In this document: positions 8,097 to 16,554 of the stretch, one piece after another
How the letters are laid out: the number at the start of each line of letters is the position of its first letter
Position numbering within the stretch: the stretch's first letter is position 1
Source: Oscillospiraceae bacterium
Lineage (GTDB): Bacteria; Bacillota; Clostridia; Oscillospirales; JAKOTC01
Direction of reading: 5' to 3'
Assembly: GCA_035353335.1 (NCBI GenBank)
Contig: DAOPZJ010000020.1
Location: forward strand, 1 to 42,224
DNA: 42,224 bases
Program-made: the position numbers and the translations under genes
Notes under the pieces: generated by a model
The model's database searches: none
The model's input: the letters and a program-made list of their open reading frames with translations, nothing else
What the model was told of the DNA's origin: nothing

Positions 8097-9218
8097 ATGC
8101 AAAAAATCTACCTCGACAACGCCTCGACGACACCTGTTTGTGCCGCGGCGCTTGAAAAATTCAATGAACTCTCCCGCGAAAATTGGGGAAACGCCTCAGC
8201 TTTGCACGAATACGGCCGCCGCACCGCACAAATTCTCACGGAATCCAGACGTATTTTTCTTGATCTCTTAGGTGACGGGGAATTGATTTTCACAAGCGGC
8301 GGTACCGAGAGCAACAATCTTGCGCTGTTCGGCGTCTGCGACAAGCACCGAAGCGGCAGAATCATCATCACGGCTGACGAGCACTCTTCTATGGCGAATC
8401 CCGCAAAACAGCTGCAGAGCAAGGGCTTCGAAGTGGTCTTCGTTCCATACGGCGGCGGGGAAGAGGCCTTTTTAAAAAGTTTTTCGGCGGCATTGACGCC
8501 CGATACGATCTTCTGCGGCGTCATGGCTGTCAATAATGAAACAGGTTTGATTTTTCCGGTCAAAAAAGCCGCCGCTCTCGCGCACAAAATCGCCCCGGAC
8601 ACTGTCTTTCACACCGATGCGGTGCAGGCGTTCTGCAAAATCCCGTTCAGCCCGAAAGCCCTCGGTGCCGATATCTGCTCGGTCAGCGGACATAAAATCG
8701 GCGCGTTTCAGGGCGTCGGTGCGCTTTGGATCAGGAAAGGCGTGAAACTCACCCCGCGTTTTTACGGCGGACATCAACAAAACGAATTGCGTCCCGGTAC
8801 CGAGCCGATTGCTTTAATCGGGGCTTTCGCCGAGACAGCGAAACAGATGGCCGGAACTCTGCCCGAGCGTACCGAAAAAGCCAAGTCCTTTTTCGAGACG
8901 CTGCGCAGCCGGCTGTTCGGTACCGAAGTCCTGTTCAACGGCGCGTTCGGCTCGCCGTTCATCGGAAGCATCTCTCTTCCAAAAGTCCCATCAGAAGTTT
9001 TAATGCGGTTTTTGGAGGAGAAAGGAATTCTCGTCTCGGCAGGCGCGGCCTGTTCGGGCGGCAAAGTCAGTCCCGCCGCAGCCGACCTGATCGGCGAAAA
9101 CGCCAAATACACCCTGCGCGTCAGTTTGGGCCTGCAGAACACCCCCGACGACGCCGCCGCTCTCGCGGCAGTCCTGATTTTAGCTCAGGAACGTTTTTCA
9201 AGGCAAATAAGAACTTAA
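8097..9218 (+). CDS. Cysteine desulfurase (NifS/IscS family), ThiI partner
   Basis: A PLP enzyme that takes sulfur from cysteine as a protein-bound persulfide. The 373-residue product opens with YLDNASTTP, has His96 (DEH) stacking on PLP, Lys200 in SGHK forming the Schiff base and Cys319 in GAACSGG on the mobile loop. The start at 8097 follows AAAAAGGAAA; the longer reading from 8007 overlaps mltG and has no family match. thiI follows 45 bp downstream. In Bacillus the equivalent NifZ-ThiI pair makes 4-thiouridine in tRNA, so that is the likely job here rather than general iron-sulfur assembly; no IscU/SufU gene is adjacent. Confidence 0.92.
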   Translation: MQKIYLDNASTTPVCAAALEKFNELSRENWGNASALHEYGRRTAQILTESRRIFLDLLGDGELIFTSGGTESNNLALFGVCDKHRSGRIIITADEHSSMANPAKQLQSKGFEVVFVPYGGGEEAFLKSFSAALTPDTIFCGVMAVNNETGLIFPVKKAAALAHKIAPDTVFHTDAVQAFCKIPFSPKALGADICSVSGHKIGAFQGVGALWIRKGVKLTPRFYGGHQQNELRPGTEPIALIGAFAETAKQMAGTLPERTEKAKSFFETLRSRLFGTEVLFNGAFGSPFIGSISLPKVPSEVLMRFLEEKGILVSAGAACSGGKVSPAAADLIGENAKYTLRVSLGLQNTPDDAAALAAVLILAQERFSRQIRT

Positions 9219-9263
9219 ATATCAGGCGGAAATCCCGCTGTTTTCATCGAATAAGGAGAAAAA

Positions 9264-10448
9264 ATGCAGGAAGTATTATTATTAAAATTGGGTGAGACCA
9301 TTTTAAAAGGCCTCAACCGCAATACCTTTGAGGACATGCTGCTGCGCAATCTGCGCCGTCGGCTGAAACGTGTCGGAACCTATAACGTCTCGTTTGCCCA
9401 GTCCACCTTCTATATTAACGCACTCAAAAACAAAGAGGGCGAACTCTCCGATATCGCCAAAGCCGAAGAGATCGCCGACCGGCTGTTCGGCGTCGTCACC
9501 GTGGCGAGAGCTGCCGTGGTCGAAAAAGATTATGAAAAGATCGCTGAGACGGCGGCAGAATATTGTGCCGGCGAGCTCTCCCGCGCCAAGACCTTCAAGG
9601 TCGCAGCCAAGCGCTCGGACAAGCGTTTTCCGATGAATTCCATGCAGATCTGCGCCGAACTCGGCGGTTATCTGCTCGATAAATTTTCGAATCTCAAAGT
9701 CGATATTCACAATCCCGAATTCATTGTCACTGTTGAAATCCGCGACTTTGCCGCCTATGTCCACTGCGGCAGCCATAAAGGGGCAGGGGGCCTGCCGACC
9801 GGGAGTTCCGGTAAAGGAATGATTTTGATCTCCGGCGGCTTGGACAGCCCCGTCGCCGCATGGATGATGGCGCGGCGCGGCCAGATTCTCGAAGCCATCC
9901 ATTTCGAGAGCCCGCCCTATACCGGACCGCAGGCCGAACAGAAGGTCGTTGATTTGCTGCGCAAGGTCTCGCGGTATTCCGGCCGCATCAATCTGCATAT
10001 CGTCAGTTTCACCGAGATCCAGGAAGCCATCGCGGATAAATGTCCCGAGCCGCTTTTCACGATCATCATGCGTCGCTTTATGATGCGAATCGCCCAGCAG
10101 CTGGCGATTGACACCGGATGCGAATGCCTCATCACCGGCGAAAGTCTGGGGCAGGTCGCAAGCCAAACCATCGGCGCGCTCGCCTGTACCGATGCAGTCT
10201 GCGAAATCCCGGTTTTCCGGCCTCTGATCGGCACCGATAAAGAGGAGATTATTCAGAACGCCCGAAAATTAGACACTTACGATATTTCCATTCTGCCCTA
10301 CGAGGACTGCTGCACCGTTTTCACGCCAAAGCACCCAAAGACCAGACCTCATTTGGAGGAAATCGAGGCGGCGGAAGCGGCACTCGATATCGGGCGCTTA
10401 ATTGAAAGTGCGTTTACGACGCTTAAGAAAGTCAATATCAATCCGTAA
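9264..10448 (+). CDS. thiI: tRNA 4-thiouridine synthetase ThiI
   Basis: Adenylates uridine 8 of tRNA and inserts sulfur supplied by the neighbouring desulfurase. The 394-residue product has the N-terminal ferredoxin-like and THUMP domains (about 1-170) and the PP-loop SGGLDSP (190-196). A late DCC motif before TVFTPKHPKT contains the conserved catalytic-domain Cys. There is no C-terminal rhodanese domain, as usual for Firmicutes, so persulfide is presumably passed directly from the desulfurase. AAGGAG precedes the ATG. Confidence 0.94.
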   Translation: MQEVLLLKLGETILKGLNRNTFEDMLLRNLRRRLKRVGTYNVSFAQSTFYINALKNKEGELSDIAKAEEIADRLFGVVTVARAAVVEKDYEKIAETAAEYCAGELSRAKTFKVAAKRSDKRFPMNSMQICAELGGYLLDKFSNLKVDIHNPEFIVTVEIRDFAAYVHCGSHKGAGGLPTGSSGKGMILISGGLDSPVAAWMMARRGQILEAIHFESPPYTGPQAEQKVVDLLRKVSRYSGRINLHIVSFTEIQEAIADKCPEPLFTIIMRRFMMRIAQQLAIDTGCECLITGESLGQVASQTIGALACTDAVCEIPVFRPLIGTDKEEIIQNARKLDTYDISILPYEDCCTVFTPKHPKTRPHLEEIEAAEAALDIGRLIESAFTTLKKVNINP

Positions 10449-10486
10449 ATAATTTGCCGACTGAACATTTGGGAGGTACATAGATT

Positions 10487-11920
10487 ATGAGGGCGGGCTT
10501 AAAAATCATTTTAATCGTATTGGGCGCCGTGCTGATCACAGGCGGCTCGATCGCCCTTACCTCGCTGACCGGCAGCGGACAGCCCGTTTTCGCCCCGACC
10601 GGCATAAGCAGCGAATCGGAAAGCGAATCGGGATCCCGTCTTATTATCGCCCCCGCCTCGGAATTATCTTTGCCGAGTTCGGCCGTTTCGAGTTCAATTC
10701 CTTCATCGGCTCCCGAAAGTTCCAAAGCAAGCAGCAAAACCTCTTCCAAAAAATCCAGCAGCAAAGCCTCGGCATCTTCTTCAAAAGCCAGCGGGGTAAC
10801 CACGTCGATCAGTTCGGTTCCGAGTGCCCCGTCGACCGTCAGCACTATGACCAAGGAAGAACGCTGGGCGTCTAAAATGGCGATTTTAAACGACTGGGAT
10901 CAGTTCCAGAAGATGCTTGCCGACCCCGACAACGATTTCTGGGACGACGATGAATTCTGGGAGAGTGGTGAACAGGCCTATACGATACCCGAACCGCCAT
11001 CCTCCCGAACCTCTTCCGTAACATCGGTCCCATCCTATTCCGACAGCGAGCGCCTCAAGGTCATGCAGACCGATAAAGTGACAACGCGAAACGGCAGCAC
11101 GCTGACCACGGATACATATTACAACACCGTATTGCGCATCATCGGGGTCGAATTGTCCCCGTCCTATTCCGACGAGTGCATCAAAGCTCAGATGGTCGCT
11201 TCCTACACTTTCCTGCGCTATCATGCGGGTTACACGACCGTCCCTCCGACGGCGGCTTTGAAAGATCTGTCGGACATGAAGGCCTATTGGAAGGACGCGG
11301 GTATGCAGCGGCTCTATAAACTGCTCGAGGAAGTCGGCGGTTACATGCTGTTCATCGACAATCACCCGATCCTGTCGACCTACGGTGCAATCAACAACGG
11401 CATGACAAACAATATCGTGGACGTCTGGGGCGGAAGCGGCAAGGACGGCTACGGCACGCCCTATACCTATTTGGCAGGCGGTATCGACTGCAGTAAATGG
11501 GATGCCAAGGCCAAAGGATACGCCTCGGAAATCATGCTGTCCTCTTCGGTCGTCAAACAACAGCTCGAGGATTATTTCGGCTTTACGCTCGGCAGCGATC
11601 CCTCAAAATGGCTGGTCGTCACTAAGACCAATAGTTTCGGTTATGTAATGACCGTCTCGGTGGACGGCAAAGCAGCCATCACCGGGAAAGATCTGCGGGG
11701 CTTTGTCTTCACAAGCGCCCGCGTGGGGGTAAAGAATTCACTTCGCTCGACCTCGTTCACCGTTGAATACGATGCGCCGGCTGATATGTTTTATTTTAAA
11801 GTCAAAGGCTACGGTCACGGCGTCGGTATGAGTCAGGAGGGTGCACAGCAAATGGCTCTCGCCGGTTACAAGTGGCAGGACATCGTCAAGTTCTACTTCC
11901 CCGGAGTTACAATCGTATAA
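10487..11920 (+). CDS. SpoIID/LytB-type lytic transglycosylase with Ser/Lys-rich linker
   Basis: SpoIID enzymes cut denuded glycan strands during engulfment, working with SpoIIP and SpoIIM. The 477-residue product has a membrane anchor (about 5-27), a long Ser/Lys/Ala-rich linker (about 41-120), then the SpoIID domain. The catalytic Glu222 lies in GVELSPSY, and the C-terminal signature GYGHGVGMSQEGAQ (441 onward) is intact. The Cys-rich zinc-binding segment of some clostridial SpoIIDs is not evident. Because the linker is longer than in canonical SpoIID, a related SpoIID/LytB-domain cell-wall protein is an alternative. GGGAGG lies upstream of the ATG. It is the last gene of the tmk run and a strong terminator follows. 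Confidence 0.85.
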   Translation: MRAGLKIILIVLGAVLITGGSIALTSLTGSGQPVFAPTGISSESESESGSRLIIAPASELSLPSSAVSSSIPSSAPESSKASSKTSSKKSSSKASASSSKASGVTTSISSVPSAPSTVSTMTKEERWASKMAILNDWDQFQKMLADPDNDFWDDDEFWESGEQAYTIPEPPSSRTSSVTSVPSYSDSERLKVMQTDKVTTRNGSTLTTDTYYNTVLRIIGVELSPSYSDECIKAQMVASYTFLRYHAGYTTVPPTAALKDLSDMKAYWKDAGMQRLYKLLEEVGGYMLFIDNHPILSTYGAINNGMTNNIVDVWGGSGKDGYGTPYTYLAGGIDCSKWDAKAKGYASEIMLSSSVVKQQLEDYFGFTLGSDPSKWLVVTKTNSFGYVMTVSVDGKAAITGKDLRGFVFTSARVGVKNSLRSTSFTVEYDAPADMFYFKVKGYGHGVGMSQEGAQQMALAGYKWQDIVKFYFPGVTIV

Positions 11921-11929
11921 ATTTTCGCA

Positions 11930-11968
11930 ATGTTGGGGCGAACGCAGTTCGTCCCAACATTTTTTTAT
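11930..11968 (+). terminator. Intrinsic terminator of the tmk-spoIID run
   Basis: A 14-bp stem (11930-11943 with 11947-11960, one G-U pair) with a three-base loop is followed by a T-rich tract. It starts ten bases after the SpoIID stop. Confidence 0.92.
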
Positions 11969-12041
11969 TTTCTTGCAATAAATTTTCATCTCTATCGTTA
12001 TAACATCGTAGGGCTTTTCGGGACCTCAAAGGATGGTGAGC

Positions 12042-12575
12042 ATGAATACCGATCAGAAAAACAAGCTCTTCGAGTTCTTCGCCGCGGAGGGCCGGAACCT
12101 GAAACGGTATGTAACCGGAAAATTACATAACTTCAGCGAGGCGGATGCCGAGGATATCATCGGCGATGTGATGCTGAAGCTGTTTACCCGTTCACAGCCG
12201 TCCGGTCCGCTCGATAATCCCGCCGGCTATGTCTATCGCGCCCTGAACAACAAGATTATCGACTACCGGCGGGCACAAAGCCGAACCGTATCGCTCGAAA
12301 GCTGTCTGGACGAGGACGGGGAACTCAATTTAATGACGCTTCTGTCTGACGGAACTCCCGGCCCAGAAAAAGAAGCCGAACGCAGGGACTTTATGCGGCG
12401 GTTTGGAGAAGCCATCGGCGGTCTCGACCCGAAGCAGCGCGCAGTGTTTATCGCGACCGAAATGGACGGCAAATCGTTCAAAGAACTATCCGAGCGCTGG
12501 AACGAACCGATCGGGACCCTGTTGTCCCGTAAGTCCAGGGCGGTAAAAACCCTCAAAAAAATCTTAACCGATTAA
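12042..12575 (+). CDS. ECF-type sigma-70 family RNA polymerase sigma factor
   Basis: A 177-residue alternative sigma factor that would direct RNA polymerase to a small regulon. Region 2 covers about 10-80 (DAEDIIGDVMLKLF, then NPAGYVYRALNNKIIDYRR), and region 4 about 115-175 (LDPKQRAVFI, SFKELSERW, PIGTLLSRK). The start at 12042 is preferred over 12033 because AAAGGA then has normal spacing. A 130-residue membrane protein follows 31 bp later and may be its regulator; no classical zinc-binding anti-sigma domain is visible. The target promoters are unknown. Confidence 0.9.
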   Translation: MNTDQKNKLFEFFAAEGRNLKRYVTGKLHNFSEADAEDIIGDVMLKLFTRSQPSGPLDNPAGYVYRALNNKIIDYRRAQSRTVSLESCLDEDGELNLMTLLSDGTPGPEKEAERRDFMRRFGEAIGGLDPKQRAVFIATEMDGKSFKELSERWNEPIGTLLSRKSRAVKTLKKILTD

Positions 12576-12606
12576 ATAATGAACACATTAAAAAGGAGAA
12601 TTTGAT

Positions 12607-12999
12607 ATGATCTGTTCAAAATCTAAATGGAAAAACATGCCCAAGCCTCTTCGGATTATCATTTGGACAGTTTTAGGAATTATCGGAGTCGTGGGGATGG
12701 GAATCCTCTTCGGCTTGGGCATTATGTGGCTTTGGAATTGGCTGATGCCGGCTATCTTCGGCCTCGGCGAGATCACCTACTGGCAGGCAATCGGCATTTT
12801 TGTTCTTGCGAAGCTGATTTTCGGATTCGGTTCCCACAGCGAAAAAGACAATTCCAAGCCCAAAAACGGCAAAAACAAGCACTGCGACGAGAGCGGATCC
12901 GATTGGACGGAGTATGAATCGTGGTGGGAAACCGAAGGCAAAAAGTCCTTTGAAAAGTATAAAGAACAAAAAACCGAAACTACAGAAAGTGAACAGTGA
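12607..12999 (+). CDS. Small two-helix membrane protein downstream of sigma factor
   Basis: A 130-residue protein with two hydrophobic segments (about 15-43 and 60-77) joined by a short loop, then a charged hydrophilic C-terminal tail of about 50 residues with Glu, Lys and Trp. The segment MWLWNWLMPAIFGL resembles, from memory, small membrane proteins next to ECF sigma factors in other phyla; I could not check this. Position suggests it senses a membrane signal or holds the sigma factor, which is inference. AAGGAG precedes the ATG. Confidence 0.75.
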   Translation: MICSKSKWKNMPKPLRIIIWTVLGIIGVVGMGILFGLGIMWLWNWLMPAIFGLGEITYWQAIGIFVLAKLIFGFGSHSEKDNSKPKNGKNKHCDESGSDWTEYESWWETEGKKSFEKYKEQKTETTESEQ

Positions 13000-13060
13000 G
13001 CTTTAGTGAAGTCCCTTAAAAATCTAACAGCGGAATAAGCGGTAAGTTCAGATCGGATAA

Positions 13061-13109
13061 AGTAAAAAGTGACATTCCCGGCCTAAACAGCCAAAGGGAA
13101 TGTCACTTT
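13061..13109. terminator. Bidirectional terminator between convergent operons
   Basis: A 14-bp stem (13066-13079 with 13096-13109) with an inner GGC/GCC pairing. On the minus strand TTTTTACTTT follows, so it ends the glycyl radical enzyme transcript well; on the plus strand the following tract is only AAATTT, so it is weaker for the sigma factor operon. Confidence 0.85.
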
Positions 13110-13145
13110 AAATTTCAAAATTTACATTCACACTATTAATTTTGA

Positions 13146-15302
13146 TTAAATTGAATCCAGAATCCGGTCGACGACCAGCTGCCGGAATTCCGGCGAAAGC
13201 ATCATGAAATAGGCGGTGAATCCGGTCACACGCACCACCAGATCGGGGTATTTATCGGGGTTTTTGTGCGCGTCTAAAATCTTGTCTTTTTTAATGATAT
13301 TCACGTTGATCAGCGTCCCGCCCTGGTCGACATGCCCGGCAAGCAGTGCCATGACCTTTTCGATTCCTCCCTCCTCGGCTCTCAGACCGGGGTCGAGTTC
13401 GAGCTGCCAGGGCGCGGTGTTGCCGTAACCCGGTTGAATCGCAGCGATGCCGTTTGCGACGGCGGTTGCGGCGCCGTCGCGGCGGAAGTTGTTGTTGGGA
13501 TTCGCGCCGTGCGTGATAGCGGCATGAGCTTTTCTTCCGTCGGGAGTCGCGCCGACCGCCGCGCCGAATTCCATAGTGTTAGCCCAGGAAAACCACCCGG
13601 GAATCAAAATACGGTCTTCGGGCATCGGGTAGTTGTGCACCGCTTCCGAAAAGGTCCGGCTGATCTTTTGCGCCCATTTGTCGCCGCGGCTGTTGCCCTG
13701 ACAATACCGGTCGGACGATTTCAACATCAGTTGAATCCGGTCATACGGCGCGCCTTCGAAGTCATGCTCCAGCGCCTCGACCACCTGACCCCAGGTCAAT
13801 ACTTTTTCATCTTCTATGCGCTGCTGCAAGGCGGCGAACGAATCGGCGACCGTACCGAGCGCCGCGCCGTCGACGCACAGGTTGAAATATTCGGCGCATT
13901 CCGTGATATCCAGCCCCTGTTCGAGAGTGTTGTGCATCATCAGATCGAGCACCAGTTCGGGCATATATTTGTGCATATGTTCGAGGTGAAAATTGATGCC
14001 CTGCGCGGTCGTGTCGATGGCAATATTCAGGTGGTATACAAAACGCTCCCACAGCTTTTCCGTCGAGGGGTCGGGCTCTTTTGAAATCTCATTAAATGCC
14101 ACTTCAAAGACCTTTGCCGCGTTGATTTTAATCGTATCGTTAAGGGTATATTCGGTTCCGGGCATCGCGTTCCAGTGACAGCCGACCGCGACCCGGTCGC
14201 AGGCCATCTGCGGGGTCATTTTGCGGTTTTTCGCAAACCCCATCAGCCCTTTGTCGCCCGAAAACCGGGGCCACCCGTTACCGTCCTCAAACAGATATTC
14301 CACGCCCCTGCGGAACAGCTTGGGATTGATACCGTCGTAAAGCCGGATCGTGATATTAGCTGAGGTGTTCAGCCAGTGCCCGGCTTCGAGCATCAAAAAT
14401 GAGAGCTCGTTGGTCTGGTCTTTTCCGTCGGCATCGTGCCCGCCGATCTGGTAATAATGCGGATTGAGCAGCATCAGATTAGCCAGGATGAAAGTCGCCT
14501 TGTCATCATCGAGAATTCCGGCGGCTTTGTCGCGCAGATAAAACGGATAGAGGAACCGGTCGATCTGCATGCCCGCGCCTTCGCTGTTGTAAGTCCATCC
14601 CGCATTCTGGAACCACCCCATCCACTGGCACATCTCCAAAAAAGTATAGGGCTCACGCTGCATCAAATTCACGTTGCAGTCATACATCTCTTGCAGCGTT
14701 TTGAGCAGGTCGGGGTCGGTCTCGGTATCGATCAACTTTTGAATCACAGGCAGATGACGCCCGATATAGCGGATAATCGCCTTGACCACGCGTATCTCGG
14801 CGTCATAAAATTCGTAATGTGACGCATCATTCAGCGCCCGATAATGTTCAAGCTTTTTCAGCAGCCCCGGAAATCCCAATTCGGCTCCGATGGTGTAATC
14901 AGGCGCGAAATGCTGGTTCGCGCCGATGCCGCTGATGATGTTATATTTTTCTTGATTCTCTTTCAAATGGTCGAAAGAGGCGATGAATTCGGGCCAATAT
15001 CTGATATATTTGACGCCGGCCAAATCCTGCAGTATATAGGTGTGCCGTCCGGCTAAAATTTCGACCGGATCGACATAAGTAGGACACTCATCGAGTAATT
15101 TGGCTAAATTGACCGAAAACTCCTCGGCTCCGCAAAAAGCGCGGTCTTCCCCGGCCAGAACCGGCTCGAAATGAAACCCCTCCGGCAGCGGAATGCCGCC
15201 GTTGTCGTCGACGTCTTTATACCCTCTTTGCACGATTTTTTCGAGCGTATGTTTAATTTTTGTCTCGTGCAGCTGCGCAGCTCTCTCCCGATATGTTGCC
15301 AT
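13146..15302 (-). CDS. Glycyl radical enzyme, PFL-like superfamily, substrate unknown
   Basis: A 718-residue cytoplasmic glycyl radical enzyme. The C-terminal radical motif RVTGFTAYF places the radical on Gly694, and GATPDGRKA (584-592) and GGTLINVN (661-668) are typical of the superfamily. The middle cysteine is Cys375 in VGCHWNAMPG. Pyruvate formate-lyase has adjacent Cys-Cys here, and the diol, choline, hydroxyproline and related enzymes have Cys-X-Glu; this protein has neither, so calling it pflB would be wrong. GGAGG precedes the ATG. Its activase lies 38 bp upstream in the same operon. No microcompartment shell, transporter or dehydrogenase gene is adjacent to suggest a substrate. Confidence 0.88.
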   Translation of the reverse strand: MATYRERAAQLHETKIKHTLEKIVQRGYKDVDDNGGIPLPEGFHFEPVLAGEDRAFCGAEEFSVNLAKLLDECPTYVDPVEILAGRHTYILQDLAGVKYIRYWPEFIASFDHLKENQEKYNIISGIGANQHFAPDYTIGAELGFPGLLKKLEHYRALNDASHYEFYDAEIRVVKAIIRYIGRHLPVIQKLIDTETDPDLLKTLQEMYDCNVNLMQREPYTFLEMCQWMGWFQNAGWTYNSEGAGMQIDRFLYPFYLRDKAAGILDDDKATFILANLMLLNPHYYQIGGHDADGKDQTNELSFLMLEAGHWLNTSANITIRLYDGINPKLFRRGVEYLFEDGNGWPRFSGDKGLMGFAKNRKMTPQMACDRVAVGCHWNAMPGTEYTLNDTIKINAAKVFEVAFNEISKEPDPSTEKLWERFVYHLNIAIDTTAQGINFHLEHMHKYMPELVLDLMMHNTLEQGLDITECAEYFNLCVDGAALGTVADSFAALQQRIEDEKVLTWGQVVEALEHDFEGAPYDRIQLMLKSSDRYCQGNSRGDKWAQKISRTFSEAVHNYPMPEDRILIPGWFSWANTMEFGAAVGATPDGRKAHAAITHGANPNNNFRRDGAATAVANGIAAIQPGYGNTAPWQLELDPGLRAEEGGIEKVMALLAGHVDQGGTLINVNIIKKDKILDAHKNPDKYPDLVVRVTGFTAYFMMLSPEFRQLVVDRILDSI

Positions 15303-15340
15303 TATTTTTTACGCCTCCGAATTTTCAATTCAGATTTATT

Positions 15341-16177
15341 TTATTCCGCGATTTTGATGTTGGCAAAGCGGAAAGGAATCTTATATTTTTGAACCATCGG
15401 CCCCAACATCGCCTTGATCGCGGCTTTGTCGGGAACTTTGAATTCTTTTATAAACTCGATGTTTTCTACTTGCTTGCTCAGCCCGAGCGGGTGATAGGGA
15501 AGGACTTCGTAATAATCCAGATTCTTTAATCCGGCTGCAAATTTCACGATATGTTCGAGTTCCTCCGCCGCGTCGTTGACACCCGGAATCACCGGCGTTC
15601 GTAAAACAATTTTTGCCCCTGCCCGGTCGAGCTTGATTAAGTTTTCTTTTACGCTCTCATTGGAAACCCCGATATACTTGATATGTAGTTCCTCGTCATA
15701 GGCCTTTAAATCGATCATCCAGACATCGACAAGCGGCAGCGCAGGTTCCATCACTTCAAACGGCAGCGAAGCGTTTGTCTCGATACCGCAGCGAATGCCG
15801 TGCTCTTTGGCGGATTTGAGCAGCTCCATTAAAAACTGCGGCTGCATAAACGGCTCTCCGCCCGAGAAGGTCACTCCCCCGGTATTGCCATAATAGGGCT
15901 GATCGGCTGCGATTTCCTCGATCACTTCCCCGACGGTCATCTCTTTGCCGCATAAAATCCTCGCGCCGGAATAGCACCCCTCGGCGCAGTGTCCGCAGTG
16001 CAGACAGAGTTTTGGATTGAACACATATTCGGGATAAGTATGGATGGCCTCGGGGTTGTGGCACCACGCACAGCGCATGTTGCAGCCCTTTAAAAAAACG
16101 GTTGTCCGAATCCCCGGCCCGTCATGCACCGACGTCCGCTGGATGTTCGAAATCAGACCGCTGAGCTGACCCTCCAT
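15341..16177 (-). CDS. Glycyl radical enzyme activating enzyme (radical SAM)
   Basis: Installs the glycyl radical on the neighbouring enzyme using S-adenosylmethionine and a 4Fe-4S cluster. The 278-residue product has the radical SAM motif CNMRCAWC (Cys32, 36, 39). A ferredoxin-like CX2CX2CX3C motif (Cys58, 61, 64, 68) follows, with one more Cys at 76. Pyruvate formate-lyase activase lacks such an insert, and many other glycyl radical activases carry two such motifs, so this one is intermediate. The start at 16177 is preferred (AAAGGG nine bases upstream); the alternative ATG at 16213 adds 12 residues. TFSGGEPFMQP and the later LRTPVIPGVND are family segments. Confidence 0.9.
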   Translation of the reverse strand: MEGQLSGLISNIQRTSVHDGPGIRTTVFLKGCNMRCAWCHNPEAIHTYPEYVFNPKLCLHCGHCAEGCYSGARILCGKEMTVGEVIEEIAADQPYYGNTGGVTFSGGEPFMQPQFLMELLKSAKEHGIRCGIETNASLPFEVMEPALPLVDVWMIDLKAYDEELHIKYIGVSNESVKENLIKLDRAGAKIVLRTPVIPGVNDAAEELEHIVKFAAGLKNLDYYEVLPYHPLGLSKQVENIEFIKEFKVPDKAAIKAMLGPMVQKYKIPFRFANIKIAE

Positions 16178-16291
16178 GTTGCTGAACCCTTTGCCTTTCC
16201 GATGATTATTCATTCACTCATACTCTATGCAGGCAGAGATCATGATCATATGATTTCCGCCCTATAAAACGGAGAAATGGACGGCGTCCTT

Positions 16292-16320
16292 AGTTTAGCA
16301 CAACCCCGATTTCTTCGCAA
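16292..16320 (-). promoter_or_regulatory. Promoter of the glycyl radical enzyme operon
   Basis: Minus-strand -35 TTGCGA (16320-16315), a 17-bp spacer and -10 TAAACT (16297-16292) with extended TG. The predicted start of transcription is about 110 bases before the preferred activase start codon. Confidence 0.6.
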
Positions 16321-16339
16321 GAAGTATTAAAAACGCACT

Positions 16340-16357
16340 TTGCGCAACATTTTGCAA
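16340..16357. promoter_or_regulatory. Possible operator upstream of the glycyl radical operon
   Basis: The 8-bp palindrome TTGCGCAA (16340-16347) is followed by a half-similar TTTTGCAA (16350-16357), about 20 bp upstream of the -35 box. The position suits an activator or redox regulator site. The rest of this 340-base gene-free gap (16214-16554) holds two more small inverted repeats near 16380-16420 and the addB promoter, and no gene. Confidence 0.3.
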
Positions 16358-16497
16358 GGGGAATATACTTGAATCCTGAAAGAGGAAAGCTCCTCTGTCG
16401 GCTCCGAAAGATTAAAGCCGTAATCGATTAATTCCTCTCGTTCTGCATTCTAAATTCTGAATTTATCTCTATGTCCCCCTCCCGCCTCATGCCTCCC

Positions 16498-16527
16498 TTG
16501 AAACGCACTCCGGAAATGTGGTAAAAT
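16498..16527 (+). promoter_or_regulatory. Promoter of addBA
   Basis: TTGAAA (16498-16503), an 18-bp spacer ending in TGG (extended -10) and TAAAAT (16522-16527), 27 bp before the addB start codon. Confidence 0.65.
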
Positions 16528-16554
16528 GGAATCAGCAATTATGGAGGATAGGGA

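Noticed and set aside
11961..12041. ECF-type autoregulatory promoter before the sigma factor
   Set aside because: A TATAAC box is present near 11999, but no GGAAC/CGTC-type pair or -35 at good spacing was found.
13332..14084. 250-residue plus-strand frame
   Set aside because: Antisense shadow of the glycyl radical enzyme with no start signals or domain.
13146..15302. Annotation as pyruvate formate-lyase (pflB)
   Set aside because: The Cys-Cys pair is absent and the activase has an extra cluster motif, so the specific name is not supported.
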